From Albugo candida (lineage: Eukaryota > Oomycota > Peronosporomycetes > Albuginales > Albuginaceae): a stretch of 64,000 bases of DNA. The translations under genes were made by a program, and so were the position numbers. The stretch lies in assembly GCA_905220665.1 (NCBI GenBank), contig CAJNAR010000175.1, forward strand, positions 186,001 through 250,000, in the 5' to 3' direction. The first letter of the stretch is position 1. Each line of letters starts with the position of its first letter. Shown piece after piece: positions 11,801 to 22,207 of the stretch. The notes under the pieces were generated by a model. The model was not told where the DNA came from. It saw nothing but the letters and a program-made list of their open reading frames with translations, and did not search any database.

Positions 11801-12418
11801 ATCCTGAGAAGTATTGATCCAGATTCGCTTGGGTCTTCCGTCTTGAGCGACCATCAGTGCAGCGGGCGCATAATCGAAATTCAGCACACCGGCTGCGATT
11901 CCTTCATACATAAGCACCAAGAGCGGTATCTGACGGATCCAGGACTCCCTGTCCTGCGGGGTCTTGGCGCAGCTTGCATACCTCGACAGCATGTACAAAA
12001 TCATCACATGATCAACAGGCCAAGTCTCTTTAACCGTATCGCTGGAATCCTCTCCACTCGCCGCATTTGGAAGTGAAAATGTGAGGTCATCTAAACGCTC
12101 TGATTCTGCAGCACCGTGTGTTGTATTCCCAGCATCCTGAGCGCTACGCTTTCTATCGGTTAACGTCAAAGAGCTTCTCCTCGACGTTACTTTTCTCGAA
12201 TTGGAAGGCCATATTGCCTGTTGTGTGATTTCTCCTATGCAGTGGCTTTGAATTGTATCGACTATGGTCTCATTCGCTTCTTCTAGCAGTGAGTCCATTT
12301 TGAATGAGTGAGTAGAGGAATTGGAGCTCGTTTTTGAAGGTTCTCGATCAATAGTCGGTATTTCTTCCTCAAAGTGACACTGTCCAGGCAATTTAGGCGA
12401 TATTGAGCTATTTTCCAT
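8876..12418 (-). CDS. Large two-pass membrane protein with coiled coil, unknown
   Basis: Single-exon frame of 1180 aa from an ATG at 12418. The N-terminal ~120 residues are Ser/Thr rich and probably disordered. A long globular region follows (about 130-640). Helical coiled-coil-prone segments lie at about 650-800 (HLKEIRNLILHTKE; QMAEVLNTTQLKGIFRNVES). Two hydrophobic segments at about 800-820 and 836-860 (MLFFLLNILWMLLFVVVLF) look like transmembrane helices. After them come a basic stretch, an Ala-rich segment at about 980-1040 and a conserved-looking C-terminus. The coiled coil followed by a membrane pair recalls CorA-like and DUF155 layouts, but I see no GMN motif, so no function is assigned. 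It is divergent to ARPC4 with only 128 bp between starts. Confidence 0.85.
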   Translation of the reverse strand: MENSSISPKLPGQCHFEEEIPTIDREPSKTSSNSSTHSFKMDSLLEEANETIVDTIQSHCIGEITQQAIWPSNSRKVTSRRSSLTLTDRKRSAQDAGNTTHGAAESERLDDLTFSLPNAASGEDSSDTVKETWPVDHVMILYMLSRYASCAKTPQDRESWIRQIPLLVLMYEGIAAGVLNFDYAPAALMVAQDGRPKRIWINTSQDGKSAIDDLREANLVNGLKLSTRDYHSVTAFQVSLRGFELLKQVGKDFKHKVDEFIFAPKPYRRELLQIRYIPFKMHIDTKKAAVSNLIGPTTKYSLLSHSEKHLALRQQQKQQETDAAELTFDEEGKFILESIGYFRYSQVTETEDVSYVSSPFIPECVRSAKSRQVLSSNAHRSKESAHGQSNIRDALSEAIVLSNAVCIIGEWIPFGSNQIIALNERLGSMDRCQGGLFTSLIDDRPTDTQFEVPPGLTQVRILDYDPARYINFEAEIHFPEDDGIVQIENFGIHLHVDGTIFYGIHVDAIMDQLSDSISVDLLSRLLVDIHQDSSEIMDDLLSSYQTSLLDVTYLGDVANRGKFNLIFADEIYPFMSSNEYLDRGDYENELKQILGDLHCAFGIGEDSLLMLGREGILIVGPAARRFESLLVSYFSLLCREMFLRSFFNRIFVLQEHLKEIRNLILHTKEDPNHVARIRTMLSQSTNDLILFTDTLGYLLESLEIIKIPVKSSEPSEEEEAIYGVLKLDKQHEEILSRARDLEKLVHGAKYEIMNLRQMAEVLNTTQLKGIFRNVESNTKQLDDASNQVLAEAKVSLESTCYLLAASFAFTIADRVYGGALGLHSVPTWIQKSIVGPISEIPMLFFLLNILWMLLFVVVLFRWKQHVDARNSTGHHVLRIKMNKVVDMTAYHRFLSTRPLEKQESYLQPTSELRRVMWFEKPGYGQPYTDKQLKVRSRSSRKSLTASGLIQIQRTSVRAWRARIVKAFNAWIESCKQRSQQRAAVEVAAEAAKNAAANVAIVGVFGTSGDATTNGPANATTTQSALALVSSAATAAALLRSKIGHHPIQIEIEYDSHIEFLLNLTFHIRLQSSNLGPVQEGFVLWQSLRNLWSRVKGFFKHLIVSKTKIPMRQRQRSPRITLPLKADSPDFSRNVRKRGQVAPGTPNMYQGKFLELEQEVLVWFAHELKEHRVIPSIDVIL

Positions 12419-12546
12419 CCACCTGATGCATTCTATCAGCAGAGCATTAGAGTATCGAGTCGGCGTCTCGTAAAGTTGCGACGTTTGCGTATTTCATACC
12501 GTTATGTATCGATATCCTAATGTATAGTATACAATTCCATTGTGCG

Positions 12547-13182
12547 ATGGTAAATGTGTTTCTTCAGCGCCCTAATGTCTCACGTTTCTACCGCATTTCT
12601 TTCGTTCTCCTGTAGGCAAATACACTCGCTACATATTTGACATCGATACGACACTCCCTGGAAGGTGCTTTATGTCTTCGTAACTTTCCTTCGCAAGTTA
12701 TTGAACGTCACAACAAGCCAGAAATTGAGCTCAAGTAAAAGTATACAAATCGTGTGTGTACCATTGAGCTTATTGTTTCTGATGATTGTAGATTAAGCAA
12801 AGAACTGATTTTGAATCCGATTTTGATCTGCCGCAATGAGAACGAGAAATGCTTGATTGAACCTTCCATCAATTCGACCCGCGTGAGTGTTTGTGTCAAG
12901 CAAACCGATGAAATTGAAGTCATTTTGTGTCACAAATTCACTCGTTTTCTGATGCAACGAGCCGAGCAATTCATTATCATGCGAAGAGTACCGGTGGAAG
13001 GATACCACATGAGCTTTCTTATCACACACACTCATTTAGAAAATTTGTACAAACACAAATTGATTGATTTTATTATCCAATTCATGGAAGACATTGACAA
13101 AGAGATCAGTGAGATGAAAATTTCTCTAAATGCCAGAGGAAGAATTGTCGCTACAGAATTTATGAAGCAGTTCACTTTGTAA
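12547..13182 (+). CDS. ARPC4: Arp2/3 complex subunit 4 (p20-Arc)
   Basis: Subunit of the actin-nucleating Arp2/3 complex. Three exons give 170 aa (animal ARPC4 is 168): 12547-12549, 12616-12734 and 12792-13182. Exon 1 is only the ATG, followed directly by GTAAAT, with a CTAAT branch-site-like motif and TGTAG acceptor. Intron 2 is 57 nt. Diagnostic blocks: [111 protein letters not shown]. These match the family along its whole length. It is convergent with the cytochrome b5-domain gene (82 bp between stops). Confidence 0.97.
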
Positions 13183-13264
13183 AGGTCCGGTCAGTTTCAT
13201 GTCGAGATTGTATCCAACCCATTTCCACACTTTCAAAGCTGTATCTGCAGCTGGAATGGATCCA

Positions 13265-14107
13265 TCACATGATACTACAGGCATATTGATTATCAGTGGC
13301 AGTATTGGATTCCACACATGGTTGAAGCTTGCCGATAAAGCATTTTTCTAGAGTCTTTCGTGCTTTCTTTGAATGAAAATTCATATCTTTAGTACAATCC
13401 ATTCCACCTGCTTTTCGCAATATCGATTTTGAGCCTCCCGGATGCGCCATGAGTAGTCCTGTCACATCATACACATTCTTCTTGGAAACGATCCAGCAAG
13501 AATCCACTCCTCGATGATTCCGTACTTCACAAAGACACAGTTTATGGAGACCACTACATCGTTCCGGGACGTCTTGGGATATGCTTGTGCATGCGTCAGA
13601 GATATCATATCGATCCAAATCACTTATGCGCGATGTCAGCACAACACTCTTCCCCATTCGCTTCCCTGAAAGTGTATTGTGATATGACTCTGAAACCACA
13701 GACGGCATTTGAATGGGCTGACACGCTTCACCGACGCAAATATCGCCTGATTTCGGTCGTTGGATCACGAGATCCTCCTCATAATCGACACAAACTAGCT
13801 CATCTACTTCCTCGCTAGCCTTCTGATCCAGACGTATATCCTTCCCCAGATCCTCCACATCCAAAGTGTCGTTCCCCGAGTCGTTCTGATTGCTGTCCGA
13901 CGCTAAAGACTCGTCAGCTTGGGGCTGATTGTCGTATTTACCGCAGTAATTATTTTGTGATTCTTTCGGCTGTGTTGCCGATGACAAAAGCGGCGATTCC
14001 GGACAAATAAAGTGATCAGAATGATACTCAATCGGCATAGAGCAAAGCAGCGTGCTGACTTGCTCAAATGACACGCCATTTGCGCATCTCGGACTTAATT
14101 GACACAT
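13265..14107 (-). CDS. Cytochrome b5-like heme-binding domain protein
   Basis: 280-aa single-exon protein. Residues about 205-262 form a cytochrome b5-type heme domain: CWIVSKKNVYDVTGLLMAHP, the HPGG motif with His222, and the second axial His245 in NFHSKKA, ending with FIGKL. The two histidines are 23 residues apart, close to the usual spacing. The N-terminal 200 residues are acidic, Ser/Asn rich and non-conserved in appearance (disordered). The last residues YACSIM end in a CxxM-like arrangement, and a CaaX-type lipid site (CSIM) is possible. No reductase or desaturase domain is attached. ATG 14107 is the first in frame. It shares a 196-bp divergent promoter region with the ankyrin gene. 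Confidence 0.85.
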   Translation of the reverse strand: MCQLSPRCANGVSFEQVSTLLCSMPIEYHSDHFICPESPLLSSATQPKESQNNYCGKYDNQPQADESLASDSNQNDSGNDTLDVEDLGKDIRLDQKASEEVDELVCVDYEEDLVIQRPKSGDICVGEACQPIQMPSVVSESYHNTLSGKRMGKSVVLTSRISDLDRYDISDACTSISQDVPERCSGLHKLCLCEVRNHRGVDSCWIVSKKNVYDVTGLLMAHPGGSKSILRKAGGMDCTKDMNFHSKKARKTLEKCFIGKLQPCVESNTATDNQYACSIM

Positions 14108-14303
14108 CAAAGTCGAATTACAAATGACTCCTTAGTGGCGTAAAATGCTGCTTTTTGAGACGACAACAACACAAAAAGACGTCGTTTTCTAGAGCGTAAA
14201 AAGCTTCAAGTGAGAAAATATAACGATAGTGAACGCCGCATCAAATAAAAATAAAAGCTAACACAGTAACTCTCTCCAAATTATGGCGCTTTATGCACCA
14301 TAA

Positions 14304-16618
14304 ATGGACGACGTAAATGAGTTTATCAATAGCGTAGAAGCAAGCACACATAAACTCTTACAGCAAAATAAGAAATTGCAGCAAATTGCTCGCACCACTG
14401 CGTCGCGTAAAAATGAAAAGAGAAAAAAAGTCCCGAACGCGTCTATGGATGCGATTCTCTCACACCCAAATAATGTGATGCAAGTCTTACCTTTTTTAGC
14501 CTTTAATTCGCCAAAAGATGCGATCTCGAGCTCTCCGTCAAAGGAGTGTTTGAAATCGCTCCCAGCTGTGCAATCACACGCCTCCAACGGCCCACACAAA
14601 TCTCCCAACAAAGTAAATACGCGATCGAATGTTGAAAGTATGTTTCATAAAGCTGATCATGTCGACTTGCTGCTGAGAAAATTGGGCTTACATGCACCAC
14701 GTAATGACACAAAGCCTGTGGAATTCCGTATGTGCGCTGCGTGCTGGTCAGATCCAACGAAAAGCATACATTGCGCACGTGATCACCGAATGAGAGTTTC
14801 TGCAATGGAGGCGCATGCAGTCGCTGATAATCTCAAAATGCATGGCCCTACCAGTTGGTCCACATATGATTTGTGTACGACTTATCGACGAGGAAGTGAG
14901 GAAAACATTCGAAAGACTGAATGCAGTGATCTTACACATCCAATTTACAAAATGTATTACTCGCGTCTCGATCGCGAATATTGCTCAATTTTGGAGAAAT
15001 TTGACGCCCACGGCTCCATGAAGAGCCTGGACGGAGGCACGGGACACCTATCGACTTTGATTCGAGAGCATATGGAGGATGTTCGCCGTCGGGTTTTTCT
15101 TATCCGAATGAACGATTACCAGGAGCCGAGAAGAGTCGATCGTCCCCGGAGCCAGCTGTCTCCTCTTTCGACTCGTAAATTACACAGTGAAAAGTATGCT
15201 GAATCCATAGAAAACACTGCGGATAGCAGTCCCCATGTCACATCGACAATTTCGTCGAAAAAAGCAAAATATCGCATGCAAGTCTTCTTGAATGTCACTT
15301 GGAGTCCACCTTTATCGCGTGGTCATTCACCGATGTGTCTCTTTTCACTCAGACTCGATACTCCTGTGCCCTGCAGGCGTTATATCGCCTGGAATTCAGG
15401 CCTTGAACGTATAACGGAATCAGGCGTTTTAGAGTCGAATTGCCAGCTTTTTGAAAAGTCTTTCCGGGTATCGTATCAGCATCAATACACTTTCTTGTCG
15501 GTGACAGTCTCCCATGAATTCTCTTTCCTGTCCATCATCCCTTCCAAGAAGGAAACCCGGAATCACGCAAAGCCGATACCTTGGGCAGGATCTCACATTC
15601 AGCCCGAGTCTCAAGGCTTTAAATTAAGCAAATGTTACGCAAACGATATCACTCTCCAAAAAGGTCAGTGCTGTGGGAAAACAAAAGCGTTGCAAAGCAA
15701 AATTTGCTCACTTGGAAGAACTGACACAAAAACGTTGAGGAATCGAATCGAACGTGGAAAGAACGAGCCTCTTTTATGCAGATTGATAATGCAATTCGAT
15801 ACTGCGATCGCCATCCGTTATTCCCGACTGCCCCAGCCTTCAGGAAGCGGGCTCGCCAAGTCACAGACCGAGCCTCATACCAATCCATCGCATACACCGT
15901 TCGACCAGGTGGCAATATCTTTCCATGCACAAAGAAAACCATCCGAAATGACCCAATTCCTGTCTCGGCCTCACACAATCTTTCCCTGGAATGCTCTTCA
16001 GAATCAAAAGAACGACGCAATGCTGGCTGGAATAGCTCACCCTCGAGACACTAGACCCTACAAAACTCAGAATAGAACCTTGGAACCATCGACACGTTTC
16101 ATTACCAACATCATGAGAGAATTGTTAATCAGAGCTCATTCCTTCCCACAAGGTCGCACTCCATCTTCCGATACGCAAAGTCTTGAAGAAATACATGCAA
16201 AGGCGATGGCTCATGCGCGAAATAGCAATTTTGAAGGAGTATGTTTCGCATTGTTATCTTTATCCAATTCTCATTTTCCAATCTTTCAGGTCGAACTCAT
16301 GCTCCAATCGGGTATCGACGTAAATGGACGAGACGAGCTCGGGAACACATTACTCATTTTGGTTGCTCAACAGGGCAGCAAGCGAATTGCAAAGCTCTTA
16401 CTCCGCAATCGAGCCGCAGTCAATGCACAGGTACACCGAAAAAGATCGAAGAAATCTCGTGTATTACTCACTGCTCACTTTAGAATTTGCATGGGAACAC
16501 TGCACTCCACTATTCGTATCAATACAACCATACATCGCTCACGGAATACTTGATAGAGAAGGGTGCTAGCGACAATATCCAAAACGTGGGAGGTCTCAGC
16601 TGCTACGAAGGGATCTGA
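14304..16618 (+). CDS. Ankyrin-repeat protein with long N-terminal region
   Basis: Three exons (14304-16238, 16290-16430, 16484-16618) give 736 aa. Introns of 51 and 53 nt are GTATGT...TTTCAG and GTACAC...TTTAG, both phase 0. The N-terminus (residues 1-35) is helical and basic. The middle ~550 residues are Ser/Arg/Lys rich with few recognisable blocks. Exons 2 and 3 encode ankyrin repeats: VELMLQSGIDVNGRDELGNT, then LLILVAQQGSKRIAKLLLRN, then LHGNTALHYSYQYNHTSLTE and YLIEKGAS. Splicing restores the repeat register across intron 2, which strongly supports the model; unspliced, the frame runs to an artificial stop at 16553. Molecular role unknown. Convergent with the HEAT gene, 57 bp away. Confidence 0.85.
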
Positions 16619-16675
16619 ACGAGATTAGGAATTCCAAGCTTTTGCGTGCAGTGGAACCAGTGATTTTGGCTCGGG

Positions 16676-18796
16676 TTAAAGTGTATTTTCACCGCCAGAA
16701 TTCGCGACAGGAGCGATGGCATTGTACCAAATTGGATTCACTCGTAATCGTCCGATAAAAATCGTTGGACCGATGAAATCATTGAGTTGACGGATGCAGT
16801 TTTGAGCCGCGAATTTCGCCAGCCGATTGCTTCCTTCTAACGTGAAGACCAATGGATCGAAAAACAGCTCCAAATAGCGTTTAAATACTTTTTTTCCAAG
16901 CGCTTTGGCCATCAAAACAAGTTGTTTCCAAATAGTTTCCTGCAGTGTCGCTGTTTGAGGAAAATGACGCAGGATTGCAACATCAGCGATGGATGGCAGG
17001 AATTCCACCGCTACGTCTGGAGCGACGACACAAAGCTCTCGGACGAGGTAAATCGCACCATCAGAATGCTCCCATAATGTTTTCGATCGTTTCTTGGGCC
17101 GCTCGAGAAACTTTGGCTCAAGCGAGCAACACGAAAATGCTTGTTTGCTATGATGCTTCTTCTCCGATTGAAGGATGGTGTCGTACTCTGCTTGTGACAT
17201 TGGAGCTTGTTTCTTTGCCATTTGTAAAAACTCTTTTGTGATATTGTTCACACGATCTAGAGCTTTGGCCCCGTACGCCCGAATCACATTTCCAAGCGCA
17301 ATTGCAGCATCTTCACGGATCGACCAAATCTCGTCCGATAAATGGTCAAACCACAACGAATAGAGTTCGTCCAGATACGGTCTTGATTCTTCAGCGAATC
17401 CAACCACGAATTTGCCCGTGCTCACACAAGCTGCATCTCTCACTATCCAAGAGCTATCGCGAAAGCATGTGAGAAGCGCTTGCATCAGACGTTGTACGTG
17501 TTTTCGAATCGCAGCCGTATCCACCTTGGAGGCGAGTTCAGCGATACAGTAACAAGCGGCTTCTCTCACGCAGTGATTTGTCATTTCGACATAGTAATCC
17601 ACAATGAAATCAGCATATTTCGCAACAATATGTCGGCCTTGATCTCCCATTACGAGCTGCCATGTTTCCTGTGAGTGCTTCTGGACGCGTTCCGCGACAT
17701 AGTACCGATTGAAGCACAATCGTGGGACCAAGTCAGGATAGTACTCTTCTCGATTTTGGTCGTTCAGCTTTAGGAGAAAAGCTCGGACGGAGATGGATGC
17801 AGCATAACGCACTTGACTCCAGTTGTCTTGAAGACCTCGAACGATACACGCCGACAGTCTTTGTGTGAATGTTTGAGCACGACAGAGACATTCTGACGTT
17901 GCAACAGTACACAGAACCGATACTATATCGAGTCCGACAACACGAACGTGGCGATTGACATGAAAAACGCTTTGAATTGTAAGCAAATCAAACAATGGAG
18001 CATTTAGATATTGGAATGGCCAATCGCCTTTTACAGAATTTGAGTCGGATTCCAATAGAAACATTTCCCCATTTCCTTCGATAATGTATTTCCATGCACA
18101 AAGTGACGTCTCTAAAGCTTTCCAACCGCTCACATCGTCCAATCGATGCGGAGTCGATGGCGTTTTAGGCGTTGATGGTAATGATTCCATCCCATTCATA
18201 CTGATATTATCATCTTCAGCACCGGATTCTTCGAAATCAGGTGACCGTTGCATATTACAAACAATCGACTCGATAATTGTGTCAGAAAAAGTGCCAAAAA
18301 CCCACACAAAATCCCATTTAGCAAGTCTTCCAAGCAGCTTTCCAATCTCCAAACGTACGCGCGGCTCCCAGTGCTCCAAATTTTCCTTTACAGCGCGTCC
18401 AATTGTGCTTTTGAGAAACTCATCGGACAGCAGGCACTGCGATGCGTTCAAATGCATTCCGTCTTCATCGCTTTTAACAGCGTTTCCGAGCTCCATTTCG
18501 CCTGCAGCGGTAGTGATTCCGTCTACCCTTTGATTATCGGAGCGAAAGCGAGCGTTCAGACAGTCTTGGACCACTTTGGAAGCTAACGCGATCGGTTCCC
18601 ATCGGTTTTCTTCGGTAGCAATTGTCAATAAATTCTGTAATTCCTGCTCTAATAAAGCGTTTTGAACGACGTTTTCATGCCTATCATGTTCGTATAATAT
18701 AGCTTGTATGGATTTGGCAACGTTTTTCACCTCTTTCGACACGTTGGGGCGGAAATGAATCGTACAAAGTGCTGATTTTGCGCTCGATAGATTCAT
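16676..18796 (-). CDS. HEAT-repeat (armadillo-type fold) protein
   Basis: 706 aa from ATG 18796 (MNLSSAKSAL). The frame continues a little upstream without ATG. Much of the chain is paired helices of HEAT type, for example NWSQVRYAASISVRAFLLKL, NHCVREAACYCIAELASKV, DSSWIVRDAACVSTGKFVVG and EIWSIREDAAIALGNVIRAY, with the V/I-R-x-A-A signature in each B helix. A Ser/Pro-rich linker at about residues 200-225 (SLPSTPKTPSTPHR) is a likely phosphorylation region. Function not assigned; such proteins are scaffolds. It is the last of three head-to-tail minus-strand genes: its start is only 46 bp after the IQ/LRR gene's stop, so the promoter must be very short or lie within the upstream gene. Confidence 0.85.
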   Translation of the reverse strand: MNLSSAKSALCTIHFRPNVSKEVKNVAKSIQAILYEHDRHENVVQNALLEQELQNLLTIATEENRWEPIALASKVVQDCLNARFRSDNQRVDGITTAAGEMELGNAVKSDEDGMHLNASQCLLSDEFLKSTIGRAVKENLEHWEPRVRLEIGKLLGRLAKWDFVWVFGTFSDTIIESIVCNMQRSPDFEESGAEDDNISMNGMESLPSTPKTPSTPHRLDDVSGWKALETSLCAWKYIIEGNGEMFLLESDSNSVKGDWPFQYLNAPLFDLLTIQSVFHVNRHVRVVGLDIVSVLCTVATSECLCRAQTFTQRLSACIVRGLQDNWSQVRYAASISVRAFLLKLNDQNREEYYPDLVPRLCFNRYYVAERVQKHSQETWQLVMGDQGRHIVAKYADFIVDYYVEMTNHCVREAACYCIAELASKVDTAAIRKHVQRLMQALLTCFRDSSWIVRDAACVSTGKFVVGFAEESRPYLDELYSLWFDHLSDEIWSIREDAAIALGNVIRAYGAKALDRVNNITKEFLQMAKKQAPMSQAEYDTILQSEKKHHSKQAFSCCSLEPKFLERPKKRSKTLWEHSDGAIYLVRELCVVAPDVAVEFLPSIADVAILRHFPQTATLQETIWKQLVLMAKALGKKVFKRYLELFFDPLVFTLEGSNRLAKFAAQNCIRQLNDFIGPTIFIGRLRVNPIWYNAIAPVANSGGENTL

Positions 18797-18842
18797 CGGA
18801 GATTTTCGTGACAGCGTTAAGAACACTTAACAGACGCTCCTA

Positions 18843-20934
18843 TTATATTGCTTTTTCAATGCGAACGCGCCGCGGAAATCGTTTTCTTGCAATATGTGGC
18901 CATTGTATACAGCTCTGTTCAATCTCAGCCTCCTTACTATCGCTTTTATAACGTACTTGAACTACGCGTGCTAATTTATGGCATCGAATCCATTGTTTCG
19001 GTGTCATTGCTTTAGGCTCAACATTGCTGGTATTTTGCGAGTTTTCACAGAGTCCAATTTCGGATGCGATACCATTAGAATCATCCGAAATGAGAAAGCT
19101 CTGTTTCAATTGCTGTATTATATCGTGAATGGGACCTATTGGGGCGCAGTATCGGTTCAATCGAATGTAAAAATGAGACATAATTCGCTGCAAGTCGCAT
19201 GAAGGAATTTGATTTCCACGAACATCAATCCATACAATATGGTGCAATTGAGATACTGACTGCATCAGTGGCATAATGGTACGTTGAATCCTATTGTTAC
19301 AAAGTAAAAGCAAGCGTAGCGATGTGCCTTTCGCGCAGTTTAAAAGAGCTCTCGCACCCGAGCTGCTAATCTGATTATCCGATACATTCAGTACGAGAAG
19401 ATTTTCAGTCTTTTGAATGCCCTGAGCGAGTAATTCTGCTCCACGATCTCCAATTTGATTCCCATGCAAGTCGATGTATTGTAATGTGTTCGATTTGAGC
19501 GCTTCTTTCAGCATTTGGATGTGTGGATCAGCCAATTGGACTTTAAGCAAAGAAATATATCGCAAGTGATTTGCAAAGAGTTTGAGAGCGATCTCTGTAG
19601 CGTGCAATATCTCAATCGAATGGATAGTATCAACTTGGAGGAATAATGTGTCCAAAGACGATCGTAGCCCTCGTAGCTTTTGGATCACAGAACTAATGGA
19701 ATCCACGTTATGGCCATAACGCTGACCTTGATTGTTGTCAGAAGAATCACAAGAGCAAGTACTGGATGTATGATTGGAAAAGAAGCTTGCCCGAATTGCC
19801 AGCTGCTTGAAGGATTGCTTTTTATTATTTTGAATAGCACACAAAATGGAGTAAAAATGACTGATGGAAATGTGCCCACCATCGATAACGACACAATGGA
19901 GAGTATGGCTGTATCGAATGACCGCAATCAAAGTGTACAAAATGCAGCAATTGCATTCTTTGACAATAATGGTTTTGTATCGAAACAAACGAGATTTATC
20001 GTCAAAGGGAAATCGACTCTGAACGATAAGCGAAGGACCAAAACGCTCTGTTTGATCCCCCACCAAAGAATCAATGGGACTCGGATAAGAGATTGGTTTC
20101 ACGCGATCCAACTCCCTTTTCAATTGATGGAAAAACGATTGAATCGTCCGGGCTGATCGGTCTAATATCGCATCAGGTGTGTAATTGGAGTCGAATCTCG
20201 TCGCATCGGCCTTAATCAACCCACAAGCAAGTAAACCATCGTTTCGAGATTTAGCATACCGACGGAACAGCCTTTGGATGCATGAAGCACTGCGTAAGGC
20301 TTCAATATCGATCAATGGCTCATGAGCAATTGCTTCCAATAATGTCCTAAGAACGGGCTCCACCAAAGTAATCAGGCAGGATGGAGCAATTCCTGTTGAA
20401 TGAATCGCGTGTTGGGCTTCATTCCGGATCTCAGGGTCAGGCTGCAGCAATATCTCAGCGACATTCCTCCGTTTTCGATCAGCAATACGTTCGCTCAAAC
20501 TCGAAATCAATCGTTTGCTCTTGAACCATCGTTGAAGACATAAAACTGCAGCATTTCTCCTACTCGTATCTTCGTATCTCACAATGTTCTGACAGCAAAT
20601 TTTGATTTCCTAACAAGCAAAATGCGTCAATGTATGCTGTAAATCGCCTAATGAGCGAGAATTGCACCATTTTATGAGAATTGTCATATTGCCATTTGTA
20701 AACCAAATGCGATATTTTAGCCCGCAAATTCGATTTTCGAATCCATTTTTGTATCCGATAGGCGGAAGCTTCTTCAGCGGCAAGCCTAACGCCATACTTG
20801 CTCCCATACACTTGTACTAAATGGAGCCTTGCTGCTTTATCGTATGGATTGGCGAAATACGATACCTCAGCCTCCTCCTGCCTCCTCCTTTTACATCTCG
20901 CCAATTTATCCCGTACAAGCATCCCTCGTACCAT
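18843..20934 (-). CDS. IQ-motif and leucine-rich-repeat protein
   Basis: Two exons, 20934-20615 and 20577-18843, give about 684 aa. The proposed intron is 37 nt (GTTAGG...GTGAG), short but phase-consistent. N-terminal half: IQ-like calmodulin-binding helices AYRIQKWIRKSNLRAK, AAVLCLQRWFKSKRL, ASCIQRLFRRYAKSR and ARTIQSFFHQLKREL. C-terminal half: RNI-type LRRs (LQYIDLHGNQIGDRGAELLA; LLVLNVSDNQISSSGARALL; RLLLLCNNRI; IVWIDVRGNQI). The frame is open upstream of ATG 20934 for about 24 codons (to a CATAG acceptor-like site near 21005), and those codons extend the first IQ-like helix. A further 5' exon is therefore possible, overlapping the end of the TPR gene. Likely a calmodulin-regulated scaffold; inference only. 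Confidence 0.8.
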
Positions 20935-20980
20935 ACGTGCGATTTCATTCTGAGATGCATCTTCACGATCAAATTGAGGT

Positions 20981-22207
20981 CTATGAACGAATGCGTGAGT
21001 CTATGAGCAGCAGCACATCCTTAAACAGAGCTGAGACGCACTGCCATTTGGTCGGAAACCAGGCTTTTAAATTCTCACGCGTTTCGTTATTGTATGGCGA
21101 TATAAAGTAGCAGCATTCCATCGCACGAATTGCAAATTCCATCTGATTCATTCGATGATATGTGCTTGCAAGCGTTTTAACTGCAGTCAAATTCTCTTTT
21201 CCATACAAATTCAATTCCAGCGCATGAAGTAGCGCATCGATCACAAAGATTGGGGCGTCATAAGAACTGCTTGAGAACAAATCTGCCCATTTTACAAAAC
21301 TCTTTGTGGAAAGCTCTTCCTTTTTCGTATCGATGAGATAACTCGACCCAAAAACGTTCCGGAAATGCAGGAAGAGTTCATAATAGCAACGGTCTGTGCT
21401 TTGTTTCATGTCATGTGATGCATCCGAGCCGGCAATCTCAGCTTTTGACTCGAAGCTCCGAGCTCGGAGATACAAAATGAGCGTGTAGTAAGTCGGGATG
21501 CTAGTGAAGCCATGACCTGAGAGAAGCCTCGCGGTCATCTCAATGCACTCGTCCAGTAATGAAAGCCGCATTTGATCGTTCAAAGTGCTGAGAATACGTA
21601 CCTCCCCGGCCTCACCGTTAAGATTTTTTTGACACATTGCGAAAAAAAACTGAATGGAAACCGCACGAAAAATGAACTGACAATAAAGAGACGAAGTTGG
21701 AAACTCAGTCTGCAGATAGCAGCAAACCTCATACGCCGATGCTAATGCCCCAATTGTCTCGAGAACGTACTCGTATTCGTAAAGCACACTTGCATCAGCG
21801 AGGTACTCCACATGCTGCAGGGTAGCCTCGAGAGCTCTACGTGCTTTCCACAACGCCTCCCAGTTTGCAGTCTCCTTCCAAATGTGTAGATAGCATTGTG
21901 ACAATCTTCTCCACACTAACGATGGAGCTGGTTTTGTGTCCGAGTTGTGGAGAGAGATCGCTACTTCATAGCGATGCGCTGCACGCTGATAATCATTCAA
22001 ATGATACAGCAAATGCGCGTATCTTCGCTGTCGCCATGGTCGATTGGGATCCTTCTTCAGTATGGTCTCATGACAGAGGCACATGACACGATAAACGGCT
22101 CTGCGCCACAAGCTCCGAGAACAGAATGCATTTCCTTGATAAGCGTTCAGGCTGCTTTGGGCTTTTTTCCCCCGAGCATCCGAATCTGTCATTGCTACTC
22201 CTTCCAT
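20981..22207 (-). CDS. TPR-like helical repeat protein
   Basis: 408-aa single exon from ATG 22207. TPR-type pairs are visible, such as CHETILKKDPNRPWRQRRYA with HLLYHLNDYQRAAHRYEVAI, and near the end LASTYHRMNQMEFAIRAMEC with FISPYNNETRENLKAWFP. Conserved-looking WEALWKARRALEATLQ precedes a long helical region. No other domain, no signal peptide. It may be a co-chaperone or complex scaffold; no specific assignment. It lies upstream of, and on the same strand as, the IQ/LRR gene (46 bp to its first ATG) and is divergent to the next plus-strand gene with 173 bp between starts. Confidence 0.78.
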   Translation of the reverse strand: MEGVAMTDSDARGKKAQSSLNAYQGNAFCSRSLWRRAVYRVMCLCHETILKKDPNRPWRQRRYAHLLYHLNDYQRAAHRYEVAISLHNSDTKPAPSLVWRRLSQCYLHIWKETANWEALWKARRALEATLQHVEYLADASVLYEYEYVLETIGALASAYEVCCYLQTEFPTSSLYCQFIFRAVSIQFFFAMCQKNLNGEAGEVRILSTLNDQMRLSLLDECIEMTARLLSGHGFTSIPTYYTLILYLRARSFESKAEIAGSDASHDMKQSTDRCYYELFLHFRNVFGSSYLIDTKKEELSTKSFVKWADLFSSSSYDAPIFVIDALLHALELNLYGKENLTAVKTLASTYHRMNQMEFAIRAMECCYFISPYNNETRENLKAWFPTKWQCVSALFKDVLLLIDSRIRS

